The notes under the pieces: model-generated | The model's input: only the letters and a program-made list of their open reading frames with translations | Databases searched by the model: none | What the model was told of the DNA's origin: nothing | Translations under genes and position numbers: made by a program | Assembly: GCA_949300145.1 (NCBI GenBank) | Contig: CASGDA010000002.1 | Span: forward strand, 186,001-250,000 | DNA from: an uncultured Treponema sp. | GTDB lineage: Bacteria > Spirochaetota > Spirochaetia > Treponematales > Treponemataceae | Direction: 5' to 3' | Length of the DNA: 64,000 bases | Part shown: piece after piece, positions 16,033 to 24,486 of the stretch | Numbering within the stretch: the stretch's first letter is position 1 | Layout: each line of letters starts with the position of its first letter

Positions 16033-17304
16033 TCAGACAGTATCCATCTTTTCCGCAATTTTCATGCGTAAATTCTTTTCTTCAGGTTTATTCAAACCGA
16101 AGGCACATGCCTTGTCAAGGTCTTCCAGGGCATCATGATAACGTCCCATATTATAATAACTTCTTGCACGCCGCAGATACAAATAAGGCTGGTACATATT
16201 CAGGGAAATGGATTTATTAAAAGCCTCCTCGGCCTCCTCATCCCTGTTCATGACGCTTAAGACAATTCCCACATAATAATAAGCACGGAAATCAGCAGGA
16301 TTATTCTGAACACTGGCCCTGAAGTCCTGCAACGCGGCTTCATAATCAGAAGAGGCAAAGTAAGCCATGCCACGGTGTTTGTAAATCACGGACAAAACCG
16401 CAGGATTGGGTTTTGATGAAATTATGACGGTATAAATTTTTATGGCCCGCTCCAGGTTGCCGGAATTGTGGGCTTCGATTGCATCGAGAATCATGTCATC
16501 AATGGTTCCCTGCACATAAGGCAAATCATTCCCATTCAAATCGTCAATCGGATCTTCCCCGGAGACTGAATTATCATCACATTTTCCGGCGATATCCACC
16601 TGATGGTAAAAACTGTTCCGTCTCTTATCCATCTCGGAGTTCAGTTTAGTCTGATAATCCCTGATTTCCTGGAAAATAATATCAGCAAGACTTAAACTCG
16701 CGTTTATCGAAGCAAGTTTACGCTTCAAAGGCAGGTCAAACGGGGAGAATTCAGATTTATAAACAAGTTCATGCTCAACCTCCGCCCAGGCGTCCTGCAA
16801 AATAGTCCGGACTTGAATTTCAAAAATCAAATTGTCGGGGAGGAAAAGACCTTCCTTCAAATTTTCTGGAATAGAAATCAATACATGGGTTGATTCATAA
16901 CCGAATTCACAGAAAGTCCTGTCTGCCCCCTTCCTTTCAATTTCGATGACTGTAAAATTTGAATTCAATATGCGTTCAACCTGCTTTAAATCCTGCAGGA
17001 AGGCGCACACAATTCTGATTCCGATTATGTCTGTTATGACCGGAAAATCAGTTCCGATTCCGATAATCTTGTCAGAATCCGAGGAAAAAACCCGTAAAAG
17101 CTTGCGGTAATAACTTTCAAAATCTTTTACCCTGGATTTATAGGTGGGATGCAAAAAAGGATCTATGTGAAACTTTAATTCGGTTTCCAGCCTCGCCAAT
17201 AGAATTTCAAAACCGGAATTGAAAGCGTTATATTTTTTTACCAGCGAAGATTTATCCGGAATGGATGACAGTTTTTGCTTATCGCCATTCATATTCAAGT
17301 ACAT
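16033..17304 (-). CDS. RelA/SpoT-type (p)ppGpp synthetase domain fused to TPR repeats
   Basis: 423-residue protein. Residues about 40-235 form a RelA/SpoT nucleotidyltransferase domain: YKSRVKDFESYYRKL, TDIIGIRIVC (D-x-x-G-x-R), FGYESTHVLI and EIQVRTILQDAWAEVEHEL, all typical of small alarmone synthetases that make (p)ppGpp. There is no HD hydrolase domain. After an acidic linker come about three TPR repeats (residues 290-400, for example AVLSVIYKHRGMAYFASSDY), so partner binding may control activity. The start is uncertain: ATG at 17304 and 17292 both lack a Shine-Dalgarno. The flaA terminator lies directly upstream. Fusion to TPRs is unusual for this enzyme class. Confidence 0.86.
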   Translation of the reverse strand: MYLNMNGDKQKLSSIPDKSSLVKKYNAFNSGFEILLARLETELKFHIDPFLHPTYKSRVKDFESYYRKLLRVFSSDSDKIIGIGTDFPVITDIIGIRIVCAFLQDLKQVERILNSNFTVIEIERKGADRTFCEFGYESTHVLISIPENLKEGLFLPDNLIFEIQVRTILQDAWAEVEHELVYKSEFSPFDLPLKRKLASINASLSLADIIFQEIRDYQTKLNSEMDKRRNSFYHQVDIAGKCDDNSVSGEDPIDDLNGNDLPYVQGTIDDMILDAIEAHNSGNLERAIKIYTVIISSKPNPAVLSVIYKHRGMAYFASSDYEAALQDFRASVQNNPADFRAYYYVGIVLSVMNRDEEAEEAFNKSISLNMYQPYLYLRRARSYYNMGRYHDALEDLDKACAFGLNKPEEKNLRMKIAEKMDTV

Positions 17305-17308
17305 TATG

Positions 17309-17341
17309 AAAGAAAACGGCGGTTCCCATTGAAACCGCCGT
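17309..17341 (-). terminator. Intrinsic terminator after flaA
   Basis: ACGGCGGTT (17316-17324) pairs with AACCGCCGT (17333-17341). On the minus strand the stem is followed by TTTTCTTTC. It lies 36 nt after the flaA stop. Confidence 0.85.
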
Positions 17342-17377
17342 CAACATAACATTAAAGAAACAACGCTCCTGAATTAC

Positions 17378-18508
17378 TTACTGCACAGTTTGATCCGCAG
17401 CAGGTGCGGCAGTGTCTTCAGCAGGGGCTGCTTCCTGTCCCGATCCGTCAGGACCTGTTCCAGGCTCTGCTGTATAACCTGATTCTGTGGCCATTTTCTC
17501 TCTTTCCAGGAAGCGGTTAACCTGCACATCACCGAAACGTGAAACTTCAATAATCTTGCGTTCATTTTCTTTCGCAGTCTGGATTCCCCAGATATCTTCA
17601 TGTTCAAAGTCACGGACGGAATCAAGAACAGCCTTGTCGTAGATAATCTTCACGTCCTTGAAATATCCGACAAAGTCACCGCCCTCGTGGGCTGCATCCC
17701 GTGTAATAAGGAATCCAGAGAACTTCACGTAAGGCATAGCGGTCGGATAAACCGGATGTATGCGGATTTCACGGGCGCGCACATCGGTAACGTAGTCGGG
17801 ATTCGTCCAAACCATCTGCTTCCAGCCGTCGAAATTCAGGTATCCCATGAAATAGCGGTGGGTCACATTATTCTGGTCGGTAAGAAGAACATAAAGTCCG
17901 TGGGGGAAATTCAAACCGTAAGTATTTACAGCTATTGATTTGATGACAGACACATTTTTAACAACACCATATCCTTCCTCGAAACGGGTGATTCCGGCTT
18001 CCCTGTCTTCTTCAGTGGGTTCCTGTACAACACCGTCATCGGAAACCTGGGCATAGGCTTCGTAAGAAGGAATTTCAAAAGGCGGTTTAAGAACAGCGTT
18101 TGCATTGTTGTTCCATGTGGGGAAGTTAATCCTTATACCGATAAGGCGTTCACCGGCAAAATTGGTTCCATTCTGGCTTACCGGAGCCTCGGTGGCATAA
18201 GTAACAGCCATGGCGGCAGGATTCTGGGCGGAAGAATTAAGAACAACCTCCCAGTTGCGGTGTGCGAGGGAAGTTTTCATCAAACTCTTCTGTGTGTCGG
18301 TAAAAGTAACACCCGCCACAGAGGAAAAATCCATCACCGTTCTGCGGTTTTCCAACATATTTCCAGTGGAATTACCTTCGACATCCGTTTCTTCGATAAT
18401 GTCCGCGCCCAACAGATTAAAATCAATCAGAACACTCTCTTCTGCCACAACAAAACTGCTGGCTAATAAAAGAACAGCCGCGACAATTATGAAACTCCTT
18501 TTCATCAT
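17378..18508 (-). CDS. flaA: Flagellar filament outer layer (sheath) protein FlaA
   Basis: Periplasmic flagellar sheath protein of spirochaetes. A clear signal peptide starts the protein (MMKRSFIIVAAVLLLASSFVVAEE) and the mature part shows FlaA-family features: VLIDFNLLGADI, IGIRINFPTWNNNANA, the LNFPHGLYVLLTDQ segment, and IHPVYPTAMPYVKFSGF followed by YFKDVKIIYDKAV. The last 40 residues are rich in alanine, proline and acidic residues (AAPAEDTAAPAADQ), a low-complexity tail. Two adjacent ATG codons (18508 and 18505) lie behind AGGAG; the second has the better spacing. It has its own strong promoter and terminator. This gene is the firmest evidence that the organism is a spirochaete. Confidence 0.93.
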   Translation of the reverse strand: MMKRSFIIVAAVLLLASSFVVAEESVLIDFNLLGADIIEETDVEGNSTGNMLENRRTVMDFSSVAGVTFTDTQKSLMKTSLAHRNWEVVLNSSAQNPAAMAVTYATEAPVSQNGTNFAGERLIGIRINFPTWNNNANAVLKPPFEIPSYEAYAQVSDDGVVQEPTEEDREAGITRFEEGYGVVKNVSVIKSIAVNTYGLNFPHGLYVLLTDQNNVTHRYFMGYLNFDGWKQMVWTNPDYVTDVRAREIRIHPVYPTAMPYVKFSGFLITRDAAHEGGDFVGYFKDVKIIYDKAVLDSVRDFEHEDIWGIQTAKENERKIIEVSRFGDVQVNRFLEREKMATESGYTAEPGTGPDGSGQEAAPAEDTAAPAADQTVQ

Positions 18509-18519
18509 CAAGCTCCTTT

Positions 18520-18537
18520 CATATAAACGATTATATG
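18520..18537 (-). repeat. Palindrome in flaA leader
   Basis: Perfect 7-4-7 inverted repeat, CATATAA-ACGA-TTATATG, between the predicted start of transcription and the Shine-Dalgarno of flaA. It could be an operator or an mRNA hairpin. Confidence 0.55.
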
Positions 18538-18548
18538 GACTAGATATA

Positions 18549-18576
18549 AGTATACGTAAGAAACAGCTTTTGTCAA
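18549..18576 (-). promoter_or_regulatory. Promoter of flaA
   Basis: Minus strand consensus TTGACA (18571-18576), 16-nt spacer, TATACT (18549-18554). The -35 box overlaps the stop codon region of the upstream GerMN gene. No sigma-28 style sequence (TAAA-N15-GCCGATAA) is seen, so flaA seems to use the main sigma factor. Confidence 0.82.
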
Positions 18577-19145
18577 CGCTTTTCACTGTAAACCTCAATC
18601 CCGTCAAAGTACAAATGTATTGTATCAATATTTCTGAAGTTTGTGCAAATGTTTTTTTTGAACAATTCACATTTATTGGAGAAAAAAGTATCCGTAAGGA
18701 CATCGGCGGGGGAAACCAAAGCGATATCAATGAAAGCCTCCTCTCCCCGCACAAAACATTCGCTCAACCGGCACTCAGGGGGGAACACGGGAAGCGCTGT
18801 ATGAATAGTGGAACCAAGCAAAATTTCCGACACATAGGCGGAAAGCCTTTCAGAACAGTCCCCCGGACTCTCAATGTACCTTATTTCCGGAACAACACTG
18901 GAAAAACCGTCCCGCCCGCCGGGAACAGCGGCAGCCTGCGGGAAGAAAAAAACACACCTGCGGCCCTGGTCCCGGAAAACCGCAGGAAGGATGAGTCCAA
19001 GGGAAACGGCGACAAAACAAAAAGCCGCTGCGGCACGGACAGGAAAGGACGGGCTGCTTAAAAAGGCGTCGGCGAAACCTTCCGGAACATCTTCGGTCAA
19101 AGTTTTGTTAAGCTTTTTCGACAGATTTTTTATAAATTTAATCAT
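18573..19145 (-). CDS. GerMN-domain membrane protein
   Basis: 190-residue protein with one N-terminal membrane anchor (AAAFCFVAVSLGLILPAVF) and an extracytoplasmic domain of the GerMN type: FFFPQAAAV, RLSAYVSEILLGSTIHTALPVFP, then a strand FVRGEEAFIDIALVSP and a C-terminal helix-strand. GerMN domains are found in lipoproteins such as GerM and LpqB and often sit beside cell-wall amidases. The ATG at 19145 overlaps the amidase stop by 8 nt, implying coupled translation. It is the last gene of the long spiro-SPASM operon. Its exact function is not known. Confidence 0.72.
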   Translation of the reverse strand: MIKFIKNLSKKLNKTLTEDVPEGFADAFLSSPSFPVRAAAAFCFVAVSLGLILPAVFRDQGRRCVFFFPQAAAVPGGRDGFSSVVPEIRYIESPGDCSERLSAYVSEILLGSTIHTALPVFPPECRLSECFVRGEEAFIDIALVSPADVLTDTFFSNKCELFKKNICTNFRNIDTIHLYFDGIEVYSEKR

Positions 19146-20190
19146 TTGAAGGACCGGGACCTCCGGAATTCTCAAAATAGGAAATAAAATTCACCAGGCC
19201 ATTGTATATTCCCGCGGCACATTTTTGCAAGTACCCCTTGTCAGACAACAGGCGTACCTCGGTGTCATTTGTAACAAAGCCTAATTCAATCAAAACACTC
19301 GGCATACGGGCGTTCCTGACCACAAACCATGACTCAGCCTTAAGCCCCCTGTTTTCACTTTTATCGCCTATCTGCTCCTCCATCCCGTCCAGAATGAATT
19401 TCGCAATCAAAATGCTTTCAGTCGTAAATTCTTCTTCCATCATGGAGTTAAGAATAGGAAGGATTTCGGCGGAATCCACGGAGCTCTCGTCGATTACAGT
19501 CCTCCTGTAGTCCGGGGTAAGATACCAGACTTCAAAACCGGATGATTTTTTGTTGAAGGCGGCGTTGGCATGAACTGAAATATAAAGGATTGCCTCATGT
19601 TCCGCCAGCTCCACGGAATTCGCCATATTCACGCGGTCTTCCAAACTGGGATAAGTGTCACCGGATCTGGTTAAAAGGATTTTTTTGTCAGGATAACGGG
19701 TTTTCAGCCTGTTGTACAAATCAAGTGAAACCGAAAGCACAACGTCTTTTTCCCGGACGGAAACAGTTTTTCCGTCAACGGTATATGAGCCTATGGCACC
19801 GGGATCCTTTCCCCCGTGCCCCGGATCTATCAGGATTGCCCCCACCCTGTAAGAATAGCGCATGGAATATGAAGAGAAATATTCCTGCATTTTTGAAAAA
19901 ATTTCTTCCGGAACAAACGGCGGCTCCGTATCCAACGCGCTGTCCATATAGACAGGCTTACTGTCAAAAAGAACGACCGGGGAACCGGGCTTGAAATTCA
20001 CAATCCTGTTGTTTTTTAAAAACGAAACCGCCCCCGACACCGGATCCACAAAAATTTCAGCCCCCAACGAATCCGCCGCCTGGGAAACCATCAAAGGTTT
20101 CGTTTCCGGGAAAAGCGGAAGGGAAAAAAACAGCAAAATCAAAGCGGCTAAAAAAACCGGACGGCATGAATCAGATGCAGTCATATACAT
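19138..20190 (-). CDS. N-acetylmuramoyl-L-alanine amidase (Amidase_3)
   Basis: Zinc-dependent peptidoglycan amidase of 350 residues. A signal peptide (VFLAALILLFFSLPLFPET) is followed by a domain like the copper-amine-oxidase N-terminal or AMIN-type binding modules (SLGAEIFVDPVSGAVSF). The catalytic domain carries ILIDPGHGGKDPGA, REKDVVL (zinc glutamate), ISVHANAAF and the catalytic glutamate of VLIELGFVTN. It cuts the amide bond between MurNAc and the stem peptide and so helps in cell separation or remodelling. It overlaps the ATP-grasp gene by 20 nt and the GerMN gene by 8 nt within one operon. Confidence 0.93.
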   Translation of the reverse strand: MYMTASDSCRPVFLAALILLFFSLPLFPETKPLMVSQAADSLGAEIFVDPVSGAVSFLKNNRIVNFKPGSPVVLFDSKPVYMDSALDTEPPFVPEEIFSKMQEYFSSYSMRYSYRVGAILIDPGHGGKDPGAIGSYTVDGKTVSVREKDVVLSVSLDLYNRLKTRYPDKKILLTRSGDTYPSLEDRVNMANSVELAEHEAILYISVHANAAFNKKSSGFEVWYLTPDYRRTVIDESSVDSAEILPILNSMMEEEFTTESILIAKFILDGMEEQIGDKSENRGLKAESWFVVRNARMPSVLIELGFVTNDTEVRLLSDKGYLQKCAAGIYNGLVNFISYFENSGGPGPSND

Positions 20191-21874
20191 AAAGCAACCC
20201 TTGGATTCCGCCGCGGAGGAAAGCTATCCAGTATTTCATTGAAAGAAGTTTATCATTTTTTGCGGACGGACGCAAAGCCCCTGAGAGGTCCGGTTCCGTT
20301 TCAAAAGCCTGGATCAATGAAGAAAGAATATTCCTGCCGTGCCAGTCACAGACTGTTTCCATAAAATTCTCCAGAGTTCCCGGAATTTCAATTTCTTCCG
20401 GAAACCGGGATCCGCCGTCAGTTGTCCGGAAGTCTTTTTTCATCCAGCCGCCGGAAAAAACGGACGGATAAGAGCCTCCAAGAATTTCCCTGAACGGAAG
20501 GTGGAAGCATGGCGGCGGAAAATTGAAGCCTCCGTTTTCCGGGAAGGAATCTTCCGGCAGGCCGGATTCTTTGAGACCGTCACTGACAAATCCGCCGGCA
20601 TACCTGAACAGGAAATTTTCCGTTTCCCTGTTGCGGGGGGACAGCCTCAATACAATTTTCCGGCAGGCCTCCTCGGCGGCGAAAACAGCTTTGTCCCGGG
20701 CATCCCGATATCCGGCTGCGGATATGTCCACAGCTGATATGCAGTTACCGCACTTCTCGACGTTGCTGCGGGGGAAAACCACTGCATCACCGGCTTTTTT
20801 CAGCGGGAACACGTCTTTTACGCCGGGAATTTTTTCCGCGGAATCCACCCCGGAAACGGAGGCGACCGTCCCCGGAACAGAAATCCAGGCTCTTTCAGCG
20901 GAAACCGCGTTTTTTACGCTTTTAAGCGAAGCCGGACGAAGACCGACGCATAAATCCAGGGCGGCGGAAGTCAAATCAATCCCTGAAGAATAAGGGAAGG
21001 TCCAGCCTGACATATAACCGCCGGAAAGCCGCCCTGCGATTTCCCCAACCATCGGCCCTTTTTCTGTTATCTTTATATCGCCTTTTACGGCGCCGTAATC
21101 CAAACCGAGGGCCTTCACTCCGGCTTTAAAAACCGCCACGGCGGATTCCTGCTGTTCCACGGGAATCCCGGAAGGAATTGTGTGCCCGGTTTCTATAAAA
21201 TACGGTGGGAAAAATATATGTCTGTCAGCAAAACCTGTTTCGTGGAATTGTCCGTCAAAAACAAGGGCTTCCAGAGAAAACTCCGGTCCGTCCATGAATT
21301 CCTCAACAACCGCCCTCCCCGTCCTTGAAAAGGAAACCGCAGCCTCAATGGCGGGGATCAGGCCGGATTCATCCTCAACCTTTTTGCATCCCCTTGCGCC
21401 CATATTGTCGGCGGGTTTTGTGACGACAGGAAATGATATGCCGGCGGATGAAAGCATTTTCCCCGCTTCCTTCACCGTATGTTTCTCCACGACGATGAAT
21501 CCGGGGGAAGGGACGGAGGCCGCGGCGAATATCTCCCGCATTTTCACCTTGTCGCTGGCGGCGGCGGCCGCTTCAACAGAATGGGAGGGTAAACCGCATT
21601 CCCGCGCCGCCCAGGCAACAGACAGCGAAAAGTCAGTCGCACAGGTGAAAATACCGTCAAGACCTCCGCATTTCTTGAGATTCAAAGCGAATTCAGCTAT
21701 TTTTTCTTTATCCTTCAGGTCAATGGGCTCAAAAATATCGGCCCTGGACGCACAGGAAGCGCGGGGATTTCCGTCCACCACCGCGACTTTCCATCCTTTA
21801 CGGTGAGCGGCATCTATAGCCCTTCCCTGCATAAATCCTGCGCCTAGAATCAAAACACGCTTTTCCCCGCCCAT
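20171..21874 (-). CDS. ATP-grasp ligase with unknown C-terminal domain
   Basis: 567-residue protein. The first 390 residues are a carbamoyl-phosphate-synthase/PurK-like ATP-grasp enzyme: ILGAGFMQGRAIDAA (pre-ATP-grasp Rossmann), VVTKPADNMGARGCKKV (ATP loop), VVEEFMDGPEFSLEALV and GPMVGEIAGRLSGGYMSG (metal site). These enzymes join a carboxylate to an amine or thiol through an acyl phosphate; here the substrate is probably a sugar acid or amino acid in surface glycan assembly. The last 170 residues (from about 400) do not match anything I know and include a conserved-looking FHLPFREILGGSYPS segment. It sits 8 nt after the SpsF fusion gene. Confidence 0.8.
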   Translation of the reverse strand: MGGEKRVLILGAGFMQGRAIDAAHRKGWKVAVVDGNPRASCASRADIFEPIDLKDKEKIAEFALNLKKCGGLDGIFTCATDFSLSVAWAARECGLPSHSVEAAAAASDKVKMREIFAAASVPSPGFIVVEKHTVKEAGKMLSSAGISFPVVTKPADNMGARGCKKVEDESGLIPAIEAAVSFSRTGRAVVEEFMDGPEFSLEALVFDGQFHETGFADRHIFFPPYFIETGHTIPSGIPVEQQESAVAVFKAGVKALGLDYGAVKGDIKITEKGPMVGEIAGRLSGGYMSGWTFPYSSGIDLTSAALDLCVGLRPASLKSVKNAVSAERAWISVPGTVASVSGVDSAEKIPGVKDVFPLKKAGDAVVFPRSNVEKCGNCISAVDISAAGYRDARDKAVFAAEEACRKIVLRLSPRNRETENFLFRYAGGFVSDGLKESGLPEDSFPENGGFNFPPPCFHLPFREILGGSYPSVFSGGWMKKDFRTTDGGSRFPEEIEIPGTLENFMETVCDWHGRNILSSLIQAFETEPDLSGALRPSAKNDKLLSMKYWIAFLRGGIQGLLYVYDCI

Positions 21875-21882
21875 CTTGTTTC

Positions 21883-24486
21883 TTACTCCTCCGTTTTCAT
21901 TTTCTCCGCATAAATCTCAAAGGTATCACCCAATTTAAGTATTCTGGAAATCAAAGCACAGAGAGGGAGATAAACCCGTTTTAAAAATCCGGGTAAAGAC
22001 CCGCACGGGAACCTTTCAGGATGATGACCGGTAACAACAATTTTTACAACCCTGAAGCCGAAGGCTTTAAGCTGCTTTTTTATGAGCAGAGGGTCCCAAA
22101 CTGAAAAATGGTCCGAAGGACTTGCCTCAAAAAAACCGCGCTTGTTTCTCCGCGCGGAAATTCCAGCGCAGGAAGGAGTTGAAACAGCAAGGATTCCTCC
22201 GGGAACAAGAAGCTCTTTTACTTTTTTGAAGACATCAGGAAGATTCTCGAAATGCTCGATGACATACCAAAAAGTTACGGCTGTAAATAAAGCAGGGAAA
22301 GACTTTCCCTCCGGTTCCGAAGATGGGTCGAAGTCCGGGAAAGAAGCTGTGACGGCGGGAAAACACAGATGTTCCCTCACGTATTTTACAGCCTCGCCGG
22401 AAATATCGGTTCCAAAAGGTTTCCATCCGGACGCCGCCGCAGCTGATAAAAAAGGACCGAAGGCGCAGCCTACATCCAGAATATTTTTTTCACATGAGGA
22501 AGAAAAACCGGGAACGGATTTTCCCGCGGCTTTGGAAATCTCCTTCATTCTGCGCATTCCGGTTCGGCGGATAGATTCAAAATCCTGCAAATATGTTTTC
22601 CCGTATTGTTTTTCATATTCCCCGAAAAAATATTCTTTCCGGTATTTTTTTTCAGGATAAAGTGAATACCGTATCCCCATAGTCCCGCAACGGGGACAGG
22701 CCTGCACCGTTTTTCCCCCGAACCGGAATCCCCGTGGTTTATTTTGAGACGGAACGCCCACGCCGGTTCCGCCGCCGGTGAATTTACTTCCGCAGAACGC
22801 GCAGTTAAATGATTTGCCTGAAAGCAATGCTGAAACGGCAGCTGAATAGGTTTCTCCGGAATATTCTTTTTTGAGGTATCCGGCGCACGCACCCCGGACA
22901 GGAGGAACATCGGGCAGCCTGTCCACAAAACGGCGGAGCATTTCCGGCTCAGCGGAAAATCTCAATTCCGGTAAAACCGGGAAACCATAGGCACGGGATA
23001 TTTTTTCATGGTATTTGGTCGGGGCAAACAAAGCCACCTGGCAGCCGGAAGCGAGCGCTTCAAAAGCGGCGAAACCGAAATGGGTCGCCACCAGGTCATA
23101 GTTTTTTAATTCAGATGAAAGATCATGTATGTATCCGACAACTTTTAACCCCGGCGCCGGAAAACCGGAAGACGAAACCACAGTTGTCTTAAAGCCGCAG
23201 GAAGCAAACCATTTTCCGTAAGGAACGGCTTCCCCCGCCTCATCGGCACCTCCGGCGACTACGAGTACAGATACGACTTTCCTACCGGGAACAGTTTTCC
23301 GGGAACCTGGATTTTCCGGAAGCGGCACGCAGCCGGGGGAAAACCGGTTGGGCTCTGCGAGGGCTTTTTTCATGTTTCCGGCTGAAATATTTTTTCCGGG
23401 GGCATTCCGCAAAGAAGGGATGACATCAAAGACATAATCAGCCAGAACCCTGCCGTCGCCGCCTTCATCCACCGCGATGACAGGGGCTCTTTTCAAAAAG
23501 AAAAGCATTTCTTCCTTCGTTGTCCTGAAATTATCCAACACAAAGCGGTATACGGCATCCTTTTCATCCCCAAGCGGTATGGCGGCGCATATTTTCTTTT
23601 CCAGAAAATTCCTGTCGTCTTCCGGGAAAGACATCAAAAGTGCCGATATTTTTTTCTTAACGGAAACATCTTTTTCCAATCCCGGTATATAAATAAAACA
23701 ATTCCATGAACGGCGTAAATCCAGAACAGACGAGAAAGTCCTGCGCAAATGACCGGTACCGCAGTTTTTCCCTGAAGCCGGAACAAAAACCACAGGGCGC
23801 AGGACAAAATCAAAAACCCCTGTTATATCAGATGATAAAAAAGGAAAGGTTTGTTTTTCTGATATTACGAAATCAGCGACACGGCAAGCCCTTGAATAAT
23901 CACGTGCAGTATCTATTGTCGTCCTTAAATCAGGATGGAACCATTGCTCCGGGGCTTTTTCAAAAATGCAGGTATATTCATCTTTGTGCAAATACAAAGA
24001 AGGCCCCACATGTTCACGTTCATAAGGGGAACCGGATTTTCCGGCGGCTTTTAAAAGCGCGCCGGCAGACATTATTTCCACGCCACTGCCATGCGGTAAT
24101 CCTGTATATGTAAAATAATCCGCGTTTTGTGTCCGGCACAATTCTTTAAAACGGGATACACTTGCCGCGGCGGCATCCGCGAACAGGAAGGGATTGTCCC
24201 CGGTTGCCCTGACAATTATATCAGCTTTTATTTCCCTGATTACCAATGCGAATCTTTCAAGCACATCTTCTTTTGGACCGGAAATACATTTGAAACCGGC
24301 TTCTTCCGCCAGAGGGGAAAGCTTTTGGAAGGAATCATAGTCGCAGGCAAGGACATATTCATCCGCATCAACATTTCTCAGGTTCTCCATCACCCGTGAA
24401 ATTACAGGCTTGCCTCCCAAATCCAGGAGAGCCTTCCCTGGAAGTCTGGTGGAATCAAGCCTTGCCTGAAGGACAACCGCCGTCAT
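21883..24486 (-). CDS. Fusion of SpsF cytidylyltransferase, SpsG-like glycosyltransferase and SAM methyltransferase
   Basis: 867-residue three-part protein. Residues 1-225 match SpsF/CMP-KDO-synthetase-like nucleotidyltransferases (QARLDSTRLPGKAL, VRATGDNPF). Residues 231-555 look like SpsG/PseG: GTGHLRRT at 243-250, an aspartate-rich VIAVDEGGDG, and LVATHFGFAAFEALASG near 465. Residues 560-867 hold a zinc pair (C562/C565 with C597/C600) and a class I methyltransferase (ILDVGCAFGPFL at 669). SpsF and SpsG proteins make activated or modified sugars for spore coat, flagellin or capsule. In most bacteria these are separate genes. The ATG overlaps the upstream glycosyltransferase gene by 4 nt. 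Substrates are unknown; flagellar or surface glycan is my inference. Confidence 0.82.
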   Translation of the reverse strand: MTAVVLQARLDSTRLPGKALLDLGGKPVISRVMENLRNVDADEYVLACDYDSFQKLSPLAEEAGFKCISGPKEDVLERFALVIREIKADIIVRATGDNPFLFADAAAASVSRFKELCRTQNADYFTYTGLPHGSGVEIMSAGALLKAAGKSGSPYEREHVGPSLYLHKDEYTCIFEKAPEQWFHPDLRTTIDTARDYSRACRVADFVISEKQTFPFLSSDITGVFDFVLRPVVFVPASGKNCGTGHLRRTFSSVLDLRRSWNCFIYIPGLEKDVSVKKKISALLMSFPEDDRNFLEKKICAAIPLGDEKDAVYRFVLDNFRTTKEEMLFFLKRAPVIAVDEGGDGRVLADYVFDVIPSLRNAPGKNISAGNMKKALAEPNRFSPGCVPLPENPGSRKTVPGRKVVSVLVVAGGADEAGEAVPYGKWFASCGFKTTVVSSSGFPAPGLKVVGYIHDLSSELKNYDLVATHFGFAAFEALASGCQVALFAPTKYHEKISRAYGFPVLPELRFSAEPEMLRRFVDRLPDVPPVRGACAGYLKKEYSGETYSAAVSALLSGKSFNCAFCGSKFTGGGTGVGVPSQNKPRGFRFGGKTVQACPRCGTMGIRYSLYPEKKYRKEYFFGEYEKQYGKTYLQDFESIRRTGMRRMKEISKAAGKSVPGFSSSCEKNILDVGCAFGPFLSAAAASGWKPFGTDISGEAVKYVREHLCFPAVTASFPDFDPSSEPEGKSFPALFTAVTFWYVIEHFENLPDVFKKVKELLVPGGILAVSTPSCAGISARRNKRGFFEASPSDHFSVWDPLLIKKQLKAFGFRVVKIVVTGHHPERFPCGSLPGFLKRVYLPLCALISRILKLGDTFEIYAEKMKTEE

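Noticed and set aside
15861-16058. 65-codon reading frame over tRNA-Glu
   Set aside because: It overlaps the tRNA and shows no coding features.
18509-18754. 82-residue extension upstream of FlaA
   Set aside because: It includes the flaA promoter, has no start signals, and would bury the signal peptide.
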